Below are positions 48,601 through 58,029 of a DNA stretch of 64,000 bases, in pieces (positions within the stretch are counted from its first letter, which is position 1; each line of letters starts with the position of its first letter). Position numbers and translations under genes: made by a program. The notes beneath the pieces are model-generated. The model ran no database searches. It saw only the letters and a list, made by a program, of their open reading frames with translations, and had not been told where the DNA came from. Source of the stretch: Dendrophyllia cribrosa (taxonomy: Eukaryota; Cnidaria; Anthozoa; Scleractinia; Dendrophylliidae); contig JAJLRJ010000005.1 in NCBI GenBank assembly GCA_024195265.1, positions 44,689,587 to 44,753,586 on the forward strand. The letters are read 5' to 3'.

Positions 48601-50255
48601 TTTTAGCCACACCATCGGGCTAGCTGTAATGGAATGCAACAGACGAGAGGGCTCAACAATATGGAGCCACCTTAAAGGGACACTGTCACGAGGACGCATG
48701 CGCCAGTTTCTCGAATCGAAACTTGAAAAGTGCGTTAAGCCTGAATTTTTCAAGTTGAACTGTCAATTTCAAAATGGCGTAGTCTAGTGGCGGCGGTCAC
48801 GGTGGAAAACAAAGAAACTCGGTAAGGAAAAGGATATTTGGTACGTCGAAAAGAGCGATGAAAGAGTGGTTGAAATTCCATATACGTGTTTATTTCGAAG
48901 TCATGGCATGAAGCGAAATTCATCGCAGGCTACGAAACTTGCTCCGATTCGCAGCGCACTTGTTGTCGGGACGTGACCCTTCAATGAATGCGACATTGAA
49001 AGCGATATTACACGATGGCGGTTGAAAATTTGAGCGCTTTATAAGACGTTGTATGAGGAAAAAAAAAGCGACACTACTAAACTTAGCTCTGGTGTATTCT
49101 TTTGTTCTTTGGGGATTTTCTAGCCGTTTCCGGTTTCTTTGTCGGCACTGTTTTCCCTTCATAAGACGCATGGCAAAACACTCGGTTTGAGACCAACTTC
49201 CACTTGGAGGCGATGTGCGTTCCAAAAATCCATCCGATCGGCGATTTTTCCAGCCACCGTTAAAGAACTTTTTCCCTTCCACCATAAAACGTGTCTGTTT
49301 TTTTTTTTTTTGGAAAATCATCGCATACAACGCTGAAAATGACATTTTCTGCTACCGATTCCAAGATCCATAATTGCGGCCAAATGTTTTCAAGTAGACC
49401 GGAAGTGAGCCTGGTCCGCGCATACGAATCTGTGACAGTGTCCCTTTAAGACGAACCGAAACGGAGTAATTGGGGGAACGAGGGCTATACCATTTTAGCA
49501 TCTTTCCGTTGAAAGATACTGTAAGCCATTTTGTCAACCAATATAGTTATATCTATAGAAATGAGTTACCTGCCTCTTGCATTGCTGAAGTACTGTTCAT
49601 CTTCTTTTTAGGAACCTATTACACCGTCGCCATCTTTGAAATTGGTTTGGCGATTGCAGCAACCTGCATTGTTCTGAACTTCTACTACCGCAAAACAAAG
49701 ATGCCAGGCTGGATCAAAACTGTTCTACTCAAAACACTGGCGCCTGTTGTCAGAGTAAAAATGAAAACGAGAATATTTCCTGTTAGAGAAAGCCAGCGGT
49801 CGACAGATGCCGCACATGCGAATGACGTTATTCACAACCCCACGTTCGAGACCTTTAATCTTTCTGATGGAGGACTGGGTTGGGGCGCCATCACAGATGT
49901 TTTTGAACAAAGTCAGAACGTTGCTATAACATCCATGAACCTGCGAAAAGACAGTCTCAGCTTTAACGAAGAGGAAGACGAACACGCTGAGAACCCTGCA
50001 AAAAAAATGAACGGCGTTTCTATAAGAAGAAACCCATCCCAGCGTGGCGAAAAAACGCCCAGTAAGAAAACAACAGCTGACAATAAAGAGCCACCATCTA
50101 TTCAGCAAAGAATAGAGTGGCAAGATGAATGGAGAGCGGCATCACAGGTGCTGGACAGACTTATTATCGGTTTTTCGATCATAATTGGATTTGTTTCTGC
50201 TGCTGTTATATTTTTACAAGCTCCGAGAGTGAGAAAACTGTTTACTATTTCATAA
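36594..50255 (+). CDS. gene B: nicotinic acetylcholine receptor-like subunit (Cys-loop ligand-gated cation channel), 7 coding exons, 530 aa
   Basis: Joined exons are 36594-36690, 37167-37306, 37423-37467, 37911-38020, 38838-39135, 46592-46850 and 49612-50255 (1593 nt with stop), all with GT-AG introns. Order in the protein: signal peptide (about 1-32); binding domain with loop D Trp91, loop A WVPD and Tyr129, loop B Trp159, Cys loop C169-C183, and loop C Tyr233/Cys235-Cys236/Tyr240. Then come TM1 (about 255-277), TM2 285-303, TM3 (about 318-341), a long cytoplasmic loop and TM4 ending APRVRKLFTIS. The vicinal cysteines mark an agonist-binding subunit and Glu283 (-1') predicts cation flow. As in gene A, 9' is Met (293) and 16' is Glu (300). 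The start at 36594 is the first ATG after a TTTCAG; an in-frame ATG at 36513 is an alternative. Introns 5 and 6 are swollen by transposons. Confidence 0.94.
36691..37166. other. gene B intron 1
   Basis: A 476-nt GT-AG intron. It contains a poly-A run at about 36857-36872 and nothing else recognised. Confidence 0.75.
37167..37306 (+). CDS. gene B exon 2 (N-terminal helix, first strands)
   Basis: 140 nt. It encodes the segment from ERNFSHNPEQLLLKHLF to VVRIVNI. Phase and length equal gene A exon 2. Confidence 0.9.
37423..37467 (+). CDS. gene B exon 3 (loop D micro-exon)
   Basis: 45 nt between TTGTAG and GTAAGT. It encodes NEKNNALQAQWWMKQ with loop D Trp91. The 45-nt size is characteristic of nAChR genes. 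Confidence 0.92.
37468..37910. other. gene B intron 3
   Basis: A 443-nt GT-AG intron with no recognised element. Confidence 0.75.
37911..38020 (+). CDS. gene B exon 4 (loop A)
   Basis: 110 nt, encoding NWNNPDLMWN to KVWVPDVLLYN. It contains the W-x-P-D motif and loop A tyrosine. Confidence 0.95.
38085..38285 (+). repeat. dispersed repeat R1 in gene B intron 4
   Basis: AGAGTGCCAAATATCCAAAT to GAAAGGG followed by TTAA, related to the elements at 31970 and 32437. The left TTAA/CCC end is eroded. Confidence 0.75.
38838..39135 (+). CDS. gene B exon 5 (loop B and complete Cys loop)
   Basis: 298 nt and uninterrupted, whereas gene A splits the same sequence into two exons. It encodes loop B SWMAPAMF and the Cys loop CDINIKYFPFDEQKC, and ends VRNE at a GTATGT donor. 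Confidence 0.95.
40814..40837. repeat. poly-G tract (24 G)
   Basis: An uninterrupted G run in gene B intron 5. Confidence 0.9.
41072..41248. mobile_element. pogo/Tigger-like MITE, 173 bp
   Basis: CAGTCAACTCTC at 41074 and GAGAGTTGACTG ending 41246 form inverted termini with a TA duplication on each side. Subterminal AACGGACACC motifs are typical of the group. Non-coding. Confidence 0.88.
42433..44372. mobile_element. 1.94-kb TTAA-ended foldback element (near-perfect palindrome)
   Basis: The left arm 42433-43300 and right arm 43500-44372 are inverted copies, differing by a few substitutions and a net 5-nt indel, around a 199-nt spacer. Outer ends are TTAAGGTGGCTCGATGG and its complement. The same TTAAGGTGGCTC end occurs at 48015. 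A 60-codon frame appears in both arms (43003-43185 minus, 43615-43797 plus) with one residue changed; this follows from the symmetry and is not evidence of a gene. Confidence 0.88.
46592..46850 (+). CDS. gene B exon 6 (loop C, TM1, TM2)
   Basis: 259 nt, encoding YPCCPNPY (vicinal cysteines), TM1 and TM2 (GERVSLCITILMAMTIFQEL). Same length and phases as gene A exon 6. Confidence 0.96.
47282..47975. mobile_element. non-autonomous relative of the 4.7-kb element
   Basis: The left end CAATCTCGTCCCCAGGGTC and right end GCCCTGGGGTCGAGGTTG match the termini at 16367 and 21051. Flanks CAAAGAAGT and AAAAGTAGT agree at 7 of 9 positions, consistent with an aged 9-bp duplication. The hairpin AAAATACTCC...GGAGTATTTT (47739-47769) is shared with the large element. 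Confidence 0.78.
48015..48675. mobile_element. TTAA-flanked element with GGTGGCTC termini
   Basis: TTAAGGTGGCTCC at the left and GGAGCCACCTTAA at the right, the same termini as the palindrome at 42433. Non-coding. It contains two X-box-like palindromes (48169-48182 and 48520-48533). Confidence 0.85.
48520..48533. promoter_or_regulatory. perfect palindromic X-box (RFX-type) motif
   Basis: GTTGCCATGGCAAC is a full match to the RFX-family X-box consensus. A near match, GTTACCATGGCAAC, lies at 48169-48182. Both are inside a transposable element in gene B intron 6, so a regulatory role is inference only. Confidence 0.45.
48672..49449. mobile_element. TTAA-flanked element with AGGGACACTGTCAC termini
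   Basis: AGGGACACTGTCACG starts at 48676 and its complement GTGACAGTGTCCCT ends at 49445, with TTAA outside each end. The left TTAA (48672-48675) is also the right TTAA of the preceding element. Its frames, including 48920-49345 on the minus strand, resemble no known transposase. Confidence 0.85.
49612..50255 (+). CDS. gene B exon 7 (TM3, cytoplasmic loop, TM4)
   Basis: 644 nt with stop. It encodes TM3 (IFEIGLAIAATCIVLNFYY), an intracellular loop with an acidic EEEDEHAEN stretch and basic patches, and TM4 (LIIGFSIIIGFVSAAVIFL) ending APRVRKLFTIS. Confidence 0.95.
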
Positions 50256-51099
50256 CAGTTGCTCTTTCATTCAGTGTCTAAGCGGAATCGAAGAGGTCAT
50301 TCGTAGAGAGGTTCAGTAACAAGCTGTCCACAAGGCAGTTTACCAGATAAAAAAAAAATGGTTGTTAAATAACCTCAAAACGATCGACGACTAACTCATC
50401 CATTTTTGAAAAATGGAGCCTGTCAGAATTTGTGACCTAAAGAAGTTTGACAAACACGTCGATTTAACAAAGAAAGGAGTTACTAGAAAGATATCATTGC
50501 CTCTGCAACAACATTTTCGTCTCCCTTTGTTCATGTAATATTTACTTGAGCTGTTTAGGTGTTTTAACATTTCCTAGGAGAGATTTGAAGTTCCTCCTCA
50601 AGTTCATTCTGTTATTACGGGACAGTCGTGAACAAAAACCTTATTCCATGGAAGTTCCGTCTTCAAGAAATGTCTAAGCCCAAGGAACTCGTCTGGCAGG
50701 CCCAAAACAGAACCTTCTTCTAAATGGCTTGACGATGAGGAAAAAGTCAAAACCAGAGGCTTGTTCTAGGAACGCAGTTTGTGAAAAGCAAGTAAACGTC
50801 GACATGCTAAGAAAACTATTGCGAGTGGGAGAGGGTAGACCCGGCTCTTTCCTTTTTTTCCCCGTAACAATTTTCTATTCTTGGTTTTCACTTACGTCAT
50901 ATCAAAATTCGGAAGCATTAAACAATAGATTTCGAATCTAAAATGTTTATGGAATTGTAGAGAGTTTAAAACTACACATCTTGGCCAAATTTTGAAGCGC
51001 AAAAGCATTTCGTTCAAGAGTTAAAGGCGAAGGAGTATTAGACATTTTAAGTAAGAAATGTATGGAGCGGCCATCTTTGTGCCCCACTCAGGGGCACAA
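50256..51099. other. 3' flank of gene B
   Basis: Presumed 3' UTR and intergenic DNA, no gene seen. A local inverted repeat (GGCCATCTTTGTGCCCC / GGGGCACAAAGATGGC) is at 51069-51105. Confidence 0.6.
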
Positions 51100-51440
51100 A
51101 GATGGCGACGAAAAATTCAAAGTCTTAATTACACCAAAAATCAAATCAAAACATATTGTATTTGCTATAAGCTCCATTATCTTGGCTTATGAGCACTAAT
51201 AATGCAAACAATAACTTTCAGCTGATTCAATTTCGTTTATTTTCACGGCTTATCTGAAATAGCGTGACGAATTGCGTGACACATTTAAAACCTTTGTAAA
51301 TCGGAAGCAAAACATCGTTAAAACCTGAAACTTTTTGTGGAAGATTATAACTCTGATATCCACATACCTTGTTAGAAACAGCTTTGTAGGATGTATACTT
51401 TAGATTTTTAAATTTTTCTGACGTCATGTGAAAACCAAGA
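51100..51440. repeat. dispersed repeat, copy 2
   Basis: Inverted relative of 14854-15170, sharing TGACGAATTGCGTGACACAT-type blocks and ACCTGAAACTTTTTGTG. Non-coding. Confidence 0.7.
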
Positions 51441-51849
51441 ATACACGCCATCTTCCCTTCGCCCTCACAACGGTTCACAATGTAATGGAACTCCTACAAT
51501 AGTTTGCATATCACTACCTTATCCCACAAACCGAGACCAGAACACACATTAACCATTGCTATAAGTATTATCCTACTGATACAGAGCTACTGAGAAACTT
51601 TTTCACTATTCTTTTTTCCCGCGGATAATTCGCTTCCAGGTGAAATAGTAAATTCAGACTCTGTTGTCATTTTTAAATCTCAGTTATGTATAGTTTTCTG
51701 ACTAGTAGTTGAAATTAGATTATATTTTATTCAGCTTTTTATATTATTTCTATGAATATGAATATATCGAAATCATTTATGTGAACTGCGGATAAAACAC
51801 GAGTGAAGTTTGTGATCCTCGCAGTGTGCGTGCTATTAACTAAAGCCGT

Positions 51850-51940
51850 TGACTCCCTTAGTGAATAGATCGTTGCACCGGTATCGCAAGGTCATGGGTG
51901 CGAATCCTGTTCAAGCCTGAATTTTTTTCATTTTTTTTTT
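51850..51940 (+). repeat. tRNA-like SINE 3' part
   Basis: GGTCATGGGTGCGAATCC is a B-box-like motif, followed by a T-rich tail. No complete tRNA fold is seen. Confidence 0.5.
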
Positions 51941-51952
51941 AACTGCTTCATA

Positions 51953-52337
51953 ATGGTAATAGGACTGAGTGGAGTCCAATTCGTTCTGTAATCATAAGAG
52001 TGATTAACATAATCGGACGACCGCAAAGCGGGAGTCCGATTTGTTTTATCACGAGTATGATTACAGACAGAATTGGACGACACGAAGTCCTGTTACCAAT
52101 TAATCATAACTATAACAAAATTCGAGGATAAAACGTTAAATGGTTACACGAGTGTGTTTTTGACCGAGATACATGCGTGGAAAAAGGATAGCGCGCGCAA
52201 ATGACGCGTACTGTCCAAGCTTGTCCAATTACATCGTCCAATTACAAGCATGACGCGTAAACTGTCCTATTAATGTTCTAATCGGGCCTGCTGATAACCA
52301 ATCAGATTCGAGAATTTTGTTATAGTTTTGATTAAAG
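51953..52337. mobile_element. composite foldback/TIR element
   Basis: 51953-52099 folds on itself (GGACTGAGTGGAGTCCAATT against AATTGGACGACACGAAGTCC). 52101-52128 (TAATCATAACTATAACAAAA) is mirrored at about 52307-52335. Probably a MITE with an internal hairpin. Its outer limits are approximate. Confidence 0.6.
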
Positions 52338-53210
52338 TTGATAGAACACTGCGAGGGTCACAAATGTCACTCATATCGTAACTGTTACCTTTAACAGTTG
52401 GTGTAATGTGCCTATGAATTTTACTAACTTAAATACACAGAAGTAAATGTAGAAGAAATAAAGTTGATCGGACGCAACGTTTTCAACTGGCATACTTGTC
52501 AAGCTGCAAAAAGAGCTATCGGTCACTCTAACGTCAATTTTACAACTGGGAATGTAGCATGTGAGTTGTTATTTCAATTTCTGAGTTTTCGTTCTGATCA
52601 TTTGCTGGTCTATTTATCCTTCTTATCTGTAAAGCTTTAAATTAAAATGTTGCCATAATTTAGGTACTCTGAGATGCAATATACCAATCTACCCCCCTCT
52701 CTCTCCCCGTTTGATCTGAAGTTTCCTCAGTCCCGGTTCACTCGTCCAGGTAGTCGGCATAACGCCTGGGAGTTAATTGTACAGAAGGAAGATGAACAGC
52801 GAAAAACGGTCGAAAAATCCTATCACAGATCCTATTGTAAACATCACCTGGGCTGAAAAACGATCTAACATCAGAGAAGCATCACAGGTGGGAGTTTTTG
52901 TGAGAAAACCCCTACAAGAATTGACACGAGAAGAGGTATTGTTGGCCCTAGAAGCGTTCCATATAAAGCAGAAACATAAAACTGAAACATTGGAGGGGGG
53001 GGGGGGGGGGGGGGGAGGGGGGCTGTTTGCCACTGTGAGACCATTGAGGCAACAAGAATTATAACTAAAAAAGACGTTGAGAAAAAAAGGAAGCAAATGC
53101 TTTTAAAAAATCGACTCGAACTTGACTTGCGCGTGACTCGAACTTGACTTGGGCTCGAAGAGCACACTCTAAGCGCTACAAGACCCGCGGCAACGTTTTT
53201 GATACACGGT
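52338..53210. other. intergenic
   Basis: No gene is seen. A poly-G tract lies at 52995-53022. The proline- or glycine-rich frames around it come from the homopolymer. Confidence 0.6.
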
Positions 53211-53211
53211 T

Positions 53212-54062
53212 TGGGCAGACTTGGAGGGCATGAGAGTCTACCCCATAGAGTTTGAGCCTTTTTAGTATCATGTTATGGTCCACAGTATCAAAAGCTTTTT
53301 TAAATCTAAAAAGAGACCGTTGTCAACATTTAGATACGATTTATTTATGGCTTCGAGAAGAGCTGTTAAAGTCGAGTGTTGCGGTCTAAATCCGTGTTGG
53401 GTGTCTGAAAGTAACTTATTGGTACTTATTTTCGCGGGACTTAAATTTCGCGAAAATAGAAGAGGAATATTTCGAGAGATTTAAATTTCGTGATTTGGCA
53501 GTAAAACTGTGTTAAAAGAAACTAAATTTCGCGAATTTTTTTCAAACTTTCGGGCGCGCACTCGTTCTTGGCTTTCTCGCTCGCGTGTCGCGCGTCAAGT
53601 ACCGACGAAGGAGAAGAGACTGTGGAAAAGGCAGATGCTGATTCGCATTAACAAACTGGACGTTTCAGAATCGGCGGTACATATTTGAATTGTTCACATA
53701 GCTATTTTTTGCAATAATAGAACTATAACAAAGCTTTAACCAGGCACAACGTTAAAAGATATGTTGTTATGCCTTACACTTCAGTTATGATCATAAATTC
53801 ACGAAGTAAAGCATATTTCCATCCCTTGTGTATAAAGGGTTTTGAAACAGGGTATTAAATTTCGTGTGTTTAGCTTGATTTTCGCGGTTACCTTTTTTTT
53901 TCGCGGGACTTTAATTTCGTGATTTTTAAAAAAAATAAGTCCCGTACCAATAAGGTAGATCATTTTCAACCAGAAATGTACAAAGCTGGTTAATTAAAAA
54001 CGATCTTTTCTATCAGCTAACTAACGACTGGTAAAACAGCTATCGGTCTGTAGTTAACATAT
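53212..54062 (-). pseudogene. LINE (CR1/L2-like) reverse-transcriptase fragment, split by a MITE
   Basis: On the minus strand, 54060-53955 reads NYRPIAVLPVVS, a stop, LIEKIVFN. After a foreign block, 53411-53212 reads LLSDTQHGFRPQHSTLTALL and, past a one-base deletion in the A run of DLKK, KAFDTVDHNMILKRLKLYG. These are the standard finger and palm motifs of non-LTR reverse transcriptases. The stop codons and the frameshift make it dead. The YADD box and the 5' part are absent. Confidence 0.82.
53415..53954. mobile_element. MITE inserted into the LINE fragment
   Basis: CTTATTGGTACTTATTTTCG at the left and AATAAGTCCCGTACCAATAAG at the right are inverted ends, with repeated TTTCGCGGGACTTAAATTTCG motifs. 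It interrupts the LINE frame between ENDLL and LLSDTQ. Confidence 0.75.
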
Positions 54063-54089
54063 TCCACTCCTAATAGACAGAGTTACAAC

Positions 54090-54760
54090 ACAGTCAAACT
54101 TCCAAAATACCAAATGTTTTCCCAGTCAAATCACAGTTTAATCCACACCTCTCGTAGGCGACCACCTCTCGCAAGCGTCCGCGACCACAGACGCAAATTG
54201 AACTGAATGTGTCACAGTGCAAGTCCGGCCAATCAAACAAAAATTCTGTCCCTTACATCAAAACTTCAGCATGATACATTATTATTCGACATAGCATTCA
54301 CACGTTATTACACTCTTTTGACCGCGCGCTAGGAAAAACAGTTTCAAAAACGTAGTTTTAGGAGAAGATTACTGTCGTATAATAAACAGTTGATTCAGCG
54401 AAGAGTTGTGTAATATAGCTGGGCATTTTTACTTATCAGTTTCTATTTTTTCTCACCTCAAGTCTCGAAAGAATAGAAACTGACTCGTAAAAATACTCAG
54501 CCGTATTACACAACTGCACGCTGAATAACCTCTATATATTTTGCGCTTATAGGTGCTTTGTACATTGAAATTACTGATAGGTTCATATGATTCAAAGTTA
54601 AGACTCCCTGCCTGTAGTCTGACGTCTTGTCATGGCGACCACCTCCCGTAAGTGACCACCTTGGCTTCAGTACATTTTGAGTAATCGCTTGTAAAAAAAA
54701 TACCCGGGAGGTTCGCTTATTAAAGGGATCTATAATCTCGAGCATTCTTTGCTTTTCTAT
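54090..54760. mobile_element. pogo/Tigger-like non-autonomous element with nested palindrome
   Basis: CAGTCAAACTTCC with repeated GCGACCACCTCTCG on the left, and GCGACCACCTCCCGTAAGTG with GGGAGGTTCGCTTA on the right, are the subterminal repeats of this group. Inside, 54386-54527 is a palindromic MITE (GAGTTGTGTAATA against TATTACACAACT, AGTTTCTATT against AATAGAAACT). Confidence 0.6.
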
Positions 54761-55207
54761 AGACTCCCTCGTCATCTATATTACCAGAATAAGATAAGAT
54801 ATATGATTATTTTTGTATTGTGTGATGGAAACAAAATTAATAAGGTTAAAGTTGAATTTGACTGTATGTCAAAGAGGCTGTTATAATCCGAACAGTTTCT
54901 TTTATTATAAATGGTTTGAACCCATGGTAAGAACTAAAGATTATTTTAAAGATTTTAAATTCGACGTAGTCTCCGCTTCAGCAGCGCGGTATAGAGATAG
55001 CGATTTTATATATATTTGAGTATACTACGTTTTTTAACATGGAAATATTTGTATAAACACCAGATCGATTATGGGACGAGTAAGTTTAATTATTAGACTG
55101 GCAGCATTTATATTTTTTTTACTATTACCTACTATTATATTCTATTATTTTACTATTTATTTTAGACACGACCCCACAAGCTCTGTAGCTTAATTAGTTT
55201 TTATTGT

Positions 55208-55306
55208 GTTAACAGGGGCGTAGCCAACTTTTAGAAGAGTTGTAGGCCTGGCCATCCGGCCCGCAAGGACCGCTTCTAAGGAGGTCCTGGGCATACCCTC
55301 CTCCTC

Positions 55307-55337
<31 letters not shown>

Positions 55338-55543
55338 TGAATGATTTTTCGATATTGGCCCTTGAAAATGCTTTATCCTTCACTTTCTGGTGATTTTATG
55401 TGTATCTTGACAGCACCGAAATCCTAATATTTGATAAAAGAGAATGGATTTGAATTTTTCATTTCCAATTCTTAAAAATGTGACACAAGTGGGCTGAAAA
55501 ATTTGTAGGCCTGGGCCTATAGGCTGGCTACGCCACTGGTTAA
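55208..55543. mobile_element. 326-bp TIR element (CAGGGGCGTAGCCA)
   Basis: CAGGGGCGTAGCCA at 55213 and TGGCTACGCCACTG ending 55538 are inverted termini. GTTAA lies directly outside both ends as a possible 5-bp duplication. It contains a long poly-C run (55308-55337). The superfamily is uncertain. Confidence 0.75.
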
Positions 55544-55873
55544 AATAAAGGTTATCCATTAGACTGCTAGCAGTTCCTCTCTGGATAGTCAAGCGGGAGA
55601 GGAAATACGCGATCAGCGATCCAAGCAGCGTGCGAGTGAAAGCAATGCGAACCGACGGGGCTCTACCGCCTCTCCCCCAGTTTTCCCTCGGCTTGTTTGC
55701 TCCTGTCTCGCCGAGCTTGGTTTCGTGATCAGCTCGCCCGCTCGATTGACTGAAAAGGGGCAGACAGTCTAGTTATCCATCCATCCATCCAACCCAGGAG
55801 TATCAGAAGCCTGTTGAGTGTGATCGTAGTATAGTTTTCAGTTTAGTAGTTTACATCACGAGCCCATTACTTC

Positions 55874-56424
55874 TACAGTTGACTCCCGATAACTCGAACC
55901 CTCGATAACTCGAACCTCTCACGAACTCGAACCAAACCTTTTCTTTTGGCTAAAGATTGCTTGCAAAATTACCTTCGATAACTCGAACCTTCGATATCTC
56001 GAATCAAATTTCCCTCTCCCCTGGAGGTTTGAGTCCCGGGGGGGACTCCCATATAAAAATGATGGGGGTGCTCGTCGGAAATTTTCCAAACACATACTAA
56101 AAGGTACCAGAGTCTCGTTTGATGGGCGTGGCTTAAAAGAATTTTTACCCCTAAGAGGTACCATTTTTAAACAACACATGTTATATTCTGTCATATTTTT
56201 TTGGCTCGTACCCTAAAAGATACCGCGATAATTCTAACGGTAGTCATTATAGATTTTAGTACCCTAAGCGGTACCAATCTACAAATTTTGACCCCTAAAA
56301 GGTCTAAAAGGTACGACAACCATCCCCGTCATTTTTATATGGGATTCCCCCCTACCCCCCCCCCCCCCCCCACGGGAGGTGGGGGGGGGGGGGGGGGCGT
56401 TTCGAGTTATCGGGATTTACTGTA
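55874..56424. mobile_element. pogo-like MITE carrying a nested MITE
   Basis: TA, then CAGTTGACTCCCGATAACTC at 55876, with CGAGTTATCGGGATTTACTG ending 56422 followed by TA. The interior repeats CGATAACTCGAACC. It abuts a LINE fragment at its right edge and contains the GGTACC MITE. Confidence 0.85.
56038..56352. mobile_element. MITE with GGTACC-spaced interior, copy 2
   Basis: Inverted ends GGGGACTCCCATATAAAAAT and ATTTTTATATGGGATTCCCC. The interior is collinear with 3725-4032. Nested inside the pogo-like element. Confidence 0.85.
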
Positions 56425-56592
56425 TCTACATGATATCCCATCAAGGCCATTCGCTTTGTTTGATGGCATTAACTGAATCAATTTGTGCACTATGTCATTG
56501 GTGGTTTCTATTGATTGAATTCTTGTCAAAGTCCTCAGTTTCTTGTCAAAGACCACTGACTTTCGCGCTTTTATGAAAGCTGCCTGTGGATC
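56424..56592 (-). pseudogene. LINE reverse-transcriptase fragment
   Basis: The minus frame reads KDPQAAFIKARKS to LMPSNKANGLDGISC, the segment just before the fingers of a CR1/L2-type reverse transcriptase (NKATGLDGIS is the common form). It is cut at the pogo-like insertion on one side and by the next element on the other. It could be the upstream part of the fragment at 53212-54062. Confidence 0.72.
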
Positions 56593-56597
56593 CTTAA

Positions 56598-56912
56598 AGG
56601 CCCGTTTACACAGGCGATTTTTAGTGCAATTTTTATCGCACTTGTCGATGCAATTTTTGTCGCGCGCAAGTTGCATCTTCAAATCGCATGTGTAAACGGG
56701 CGGCGATTTCAGTGCGATTTGGGCGCGATTTGTCTCGCGATGTCGCAGAGGTTTCGAACATGATCGAAACCTGATGCAACTTGGCGGCGATTATTAAATT
56801 AAAGCAAAAATGTCGCACCCGAATCGCACAGGAAATCACCGCTAGTTAGTTTACACTTGCGACAAAAGTTGCATCGGAGAGCGCGACAAATATCGCATTA
56901 AAAATCGCCTTC
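56598..56912. mobile_element. MITE with GGCGATTTTTA termini
   Basis: CAGGCGATTTTTAGTGCAAT at the left is mirrored by GCATTAAAAATCGCCTTC at the right. The interior is rich in TTTTGTCGC/GCGACA and AAATCGCA motifs. Boundaries are approximate. Confidence 0.6.
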
Positions 56913-56916
56913 ATCA

Positions 56917-57781
56917 CAACCTCGTTCCCAGTGTCCTCCTCTTCCCGCCACCTCGCTCCAGGGGAAGGGAAGAAGACTAAGAACTAAAATCTGCAAAGGA
57001 CCGCAAACGATAATGCTGTAAACGATACTTGGGATCTACGAAAGACCTAATCAGCCAAAAATGAACAAACATAACCAACAAACTGCAAGGCTGATCTGAC
57101 TACGTAAAAAAGTAGATTTTGCGAGACACCAATACGACAGAAACCGATAAAGCAGGGTAGCAACCGCGGACAGCTGTTTCGTCCTGTTTGGGACTAGTCA
57201 GCGCGGTGTAGCTTGTATCAAACTAAGAACGACTACAAGAATGCAATCGCAAATAGATAGCACAATGACCCGTACACAATATCGAGTTCCGTACCTTGGA
57301 ACCAACTTGTCACCCGCATCACGCCTGCCACATCACGTGTTGCGGGGAACAAGTCGTCCCAAGATGTCACAATGGTGTCTCGCAAAAAGCGAATGTACAT
57401 GGCAAGCCAATGTAAACATTCAAACGCATGGACAAAACCATGCTGAAATGAAACCAGCATATCGGATCTAGAAAAGACTTACGGTCCCAAAATATATGAA
57501 AAAAGAACTAAAATCTGCAAAGGACCGCAAACGATAATGCTGTAAACGATAACGCTGTAAACGATACGTAGGATCTACGAAAGACCTAATCAGCCAAAAA
57601 ATGAACAAACATAACCGACAAACTGCAAGGCTGATCTGACTACGTAAAAAAGTAGATTTTGCGAGACACCAATTCGACAGAAACCGATAAAGCAGGGAAG
57701 CAACCGCGGACAGCTGTTTCATCCTGTTTGGGACTAGTCAGCAAGAAGAGAAGAAGAAGAGATACCCTGGGGACGAGGTTG
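56917..57781. mobile_element. relative of the 4.7-kb element with internal duplicated units
   Basis: CAACCTCGTTCCCAGTGTCC at the left and CCCTGGGGACGAGGTTG at the right. The inside holds unit X twice (56981-57202 and 57505-57742; GAACTAAAATCTGCAAAGGA to GGGACTAGTCAGC). No 9-bp duplication could be confirmed. Confidence 0.65.
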
Positions 57782-58029
57782 TCCTTATCCGGGAACTTCC
57801 ACTCTACTCGCAATGCCGTATGGGTATGAACCTTCCGCGAGAGTGACCGCGAAAAATTTGAACGAGATTTTCTTCGAAAATTACTCCAAAACAGGTCAGT
57901 TTACATTGTAAAACTTTTAAAAAGGTGTAAGTAGTGTTCCAGTTAGTTTTTATATTTCATATTTTAATTTGAACGATCGTTGGTTGTTTAGTTTTGAGGT
58001 GTTATGCGTTTGCCGTGACTTCACGTGCA

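Larger units (their letters stand above)
46851..49611. other. gene B intron 6, transposon-filled
   Basis: A 2.76-kb GT-AG intron that is largely three elements: 47282-47975, 48015-48675 and 48672-49449. Confidence 0.85.

Noticed and set aside
52773..53167. Frames with polyproline or polyglycine
   Set aside because: They are produced by reading the poly-G tract at 52995-53022.
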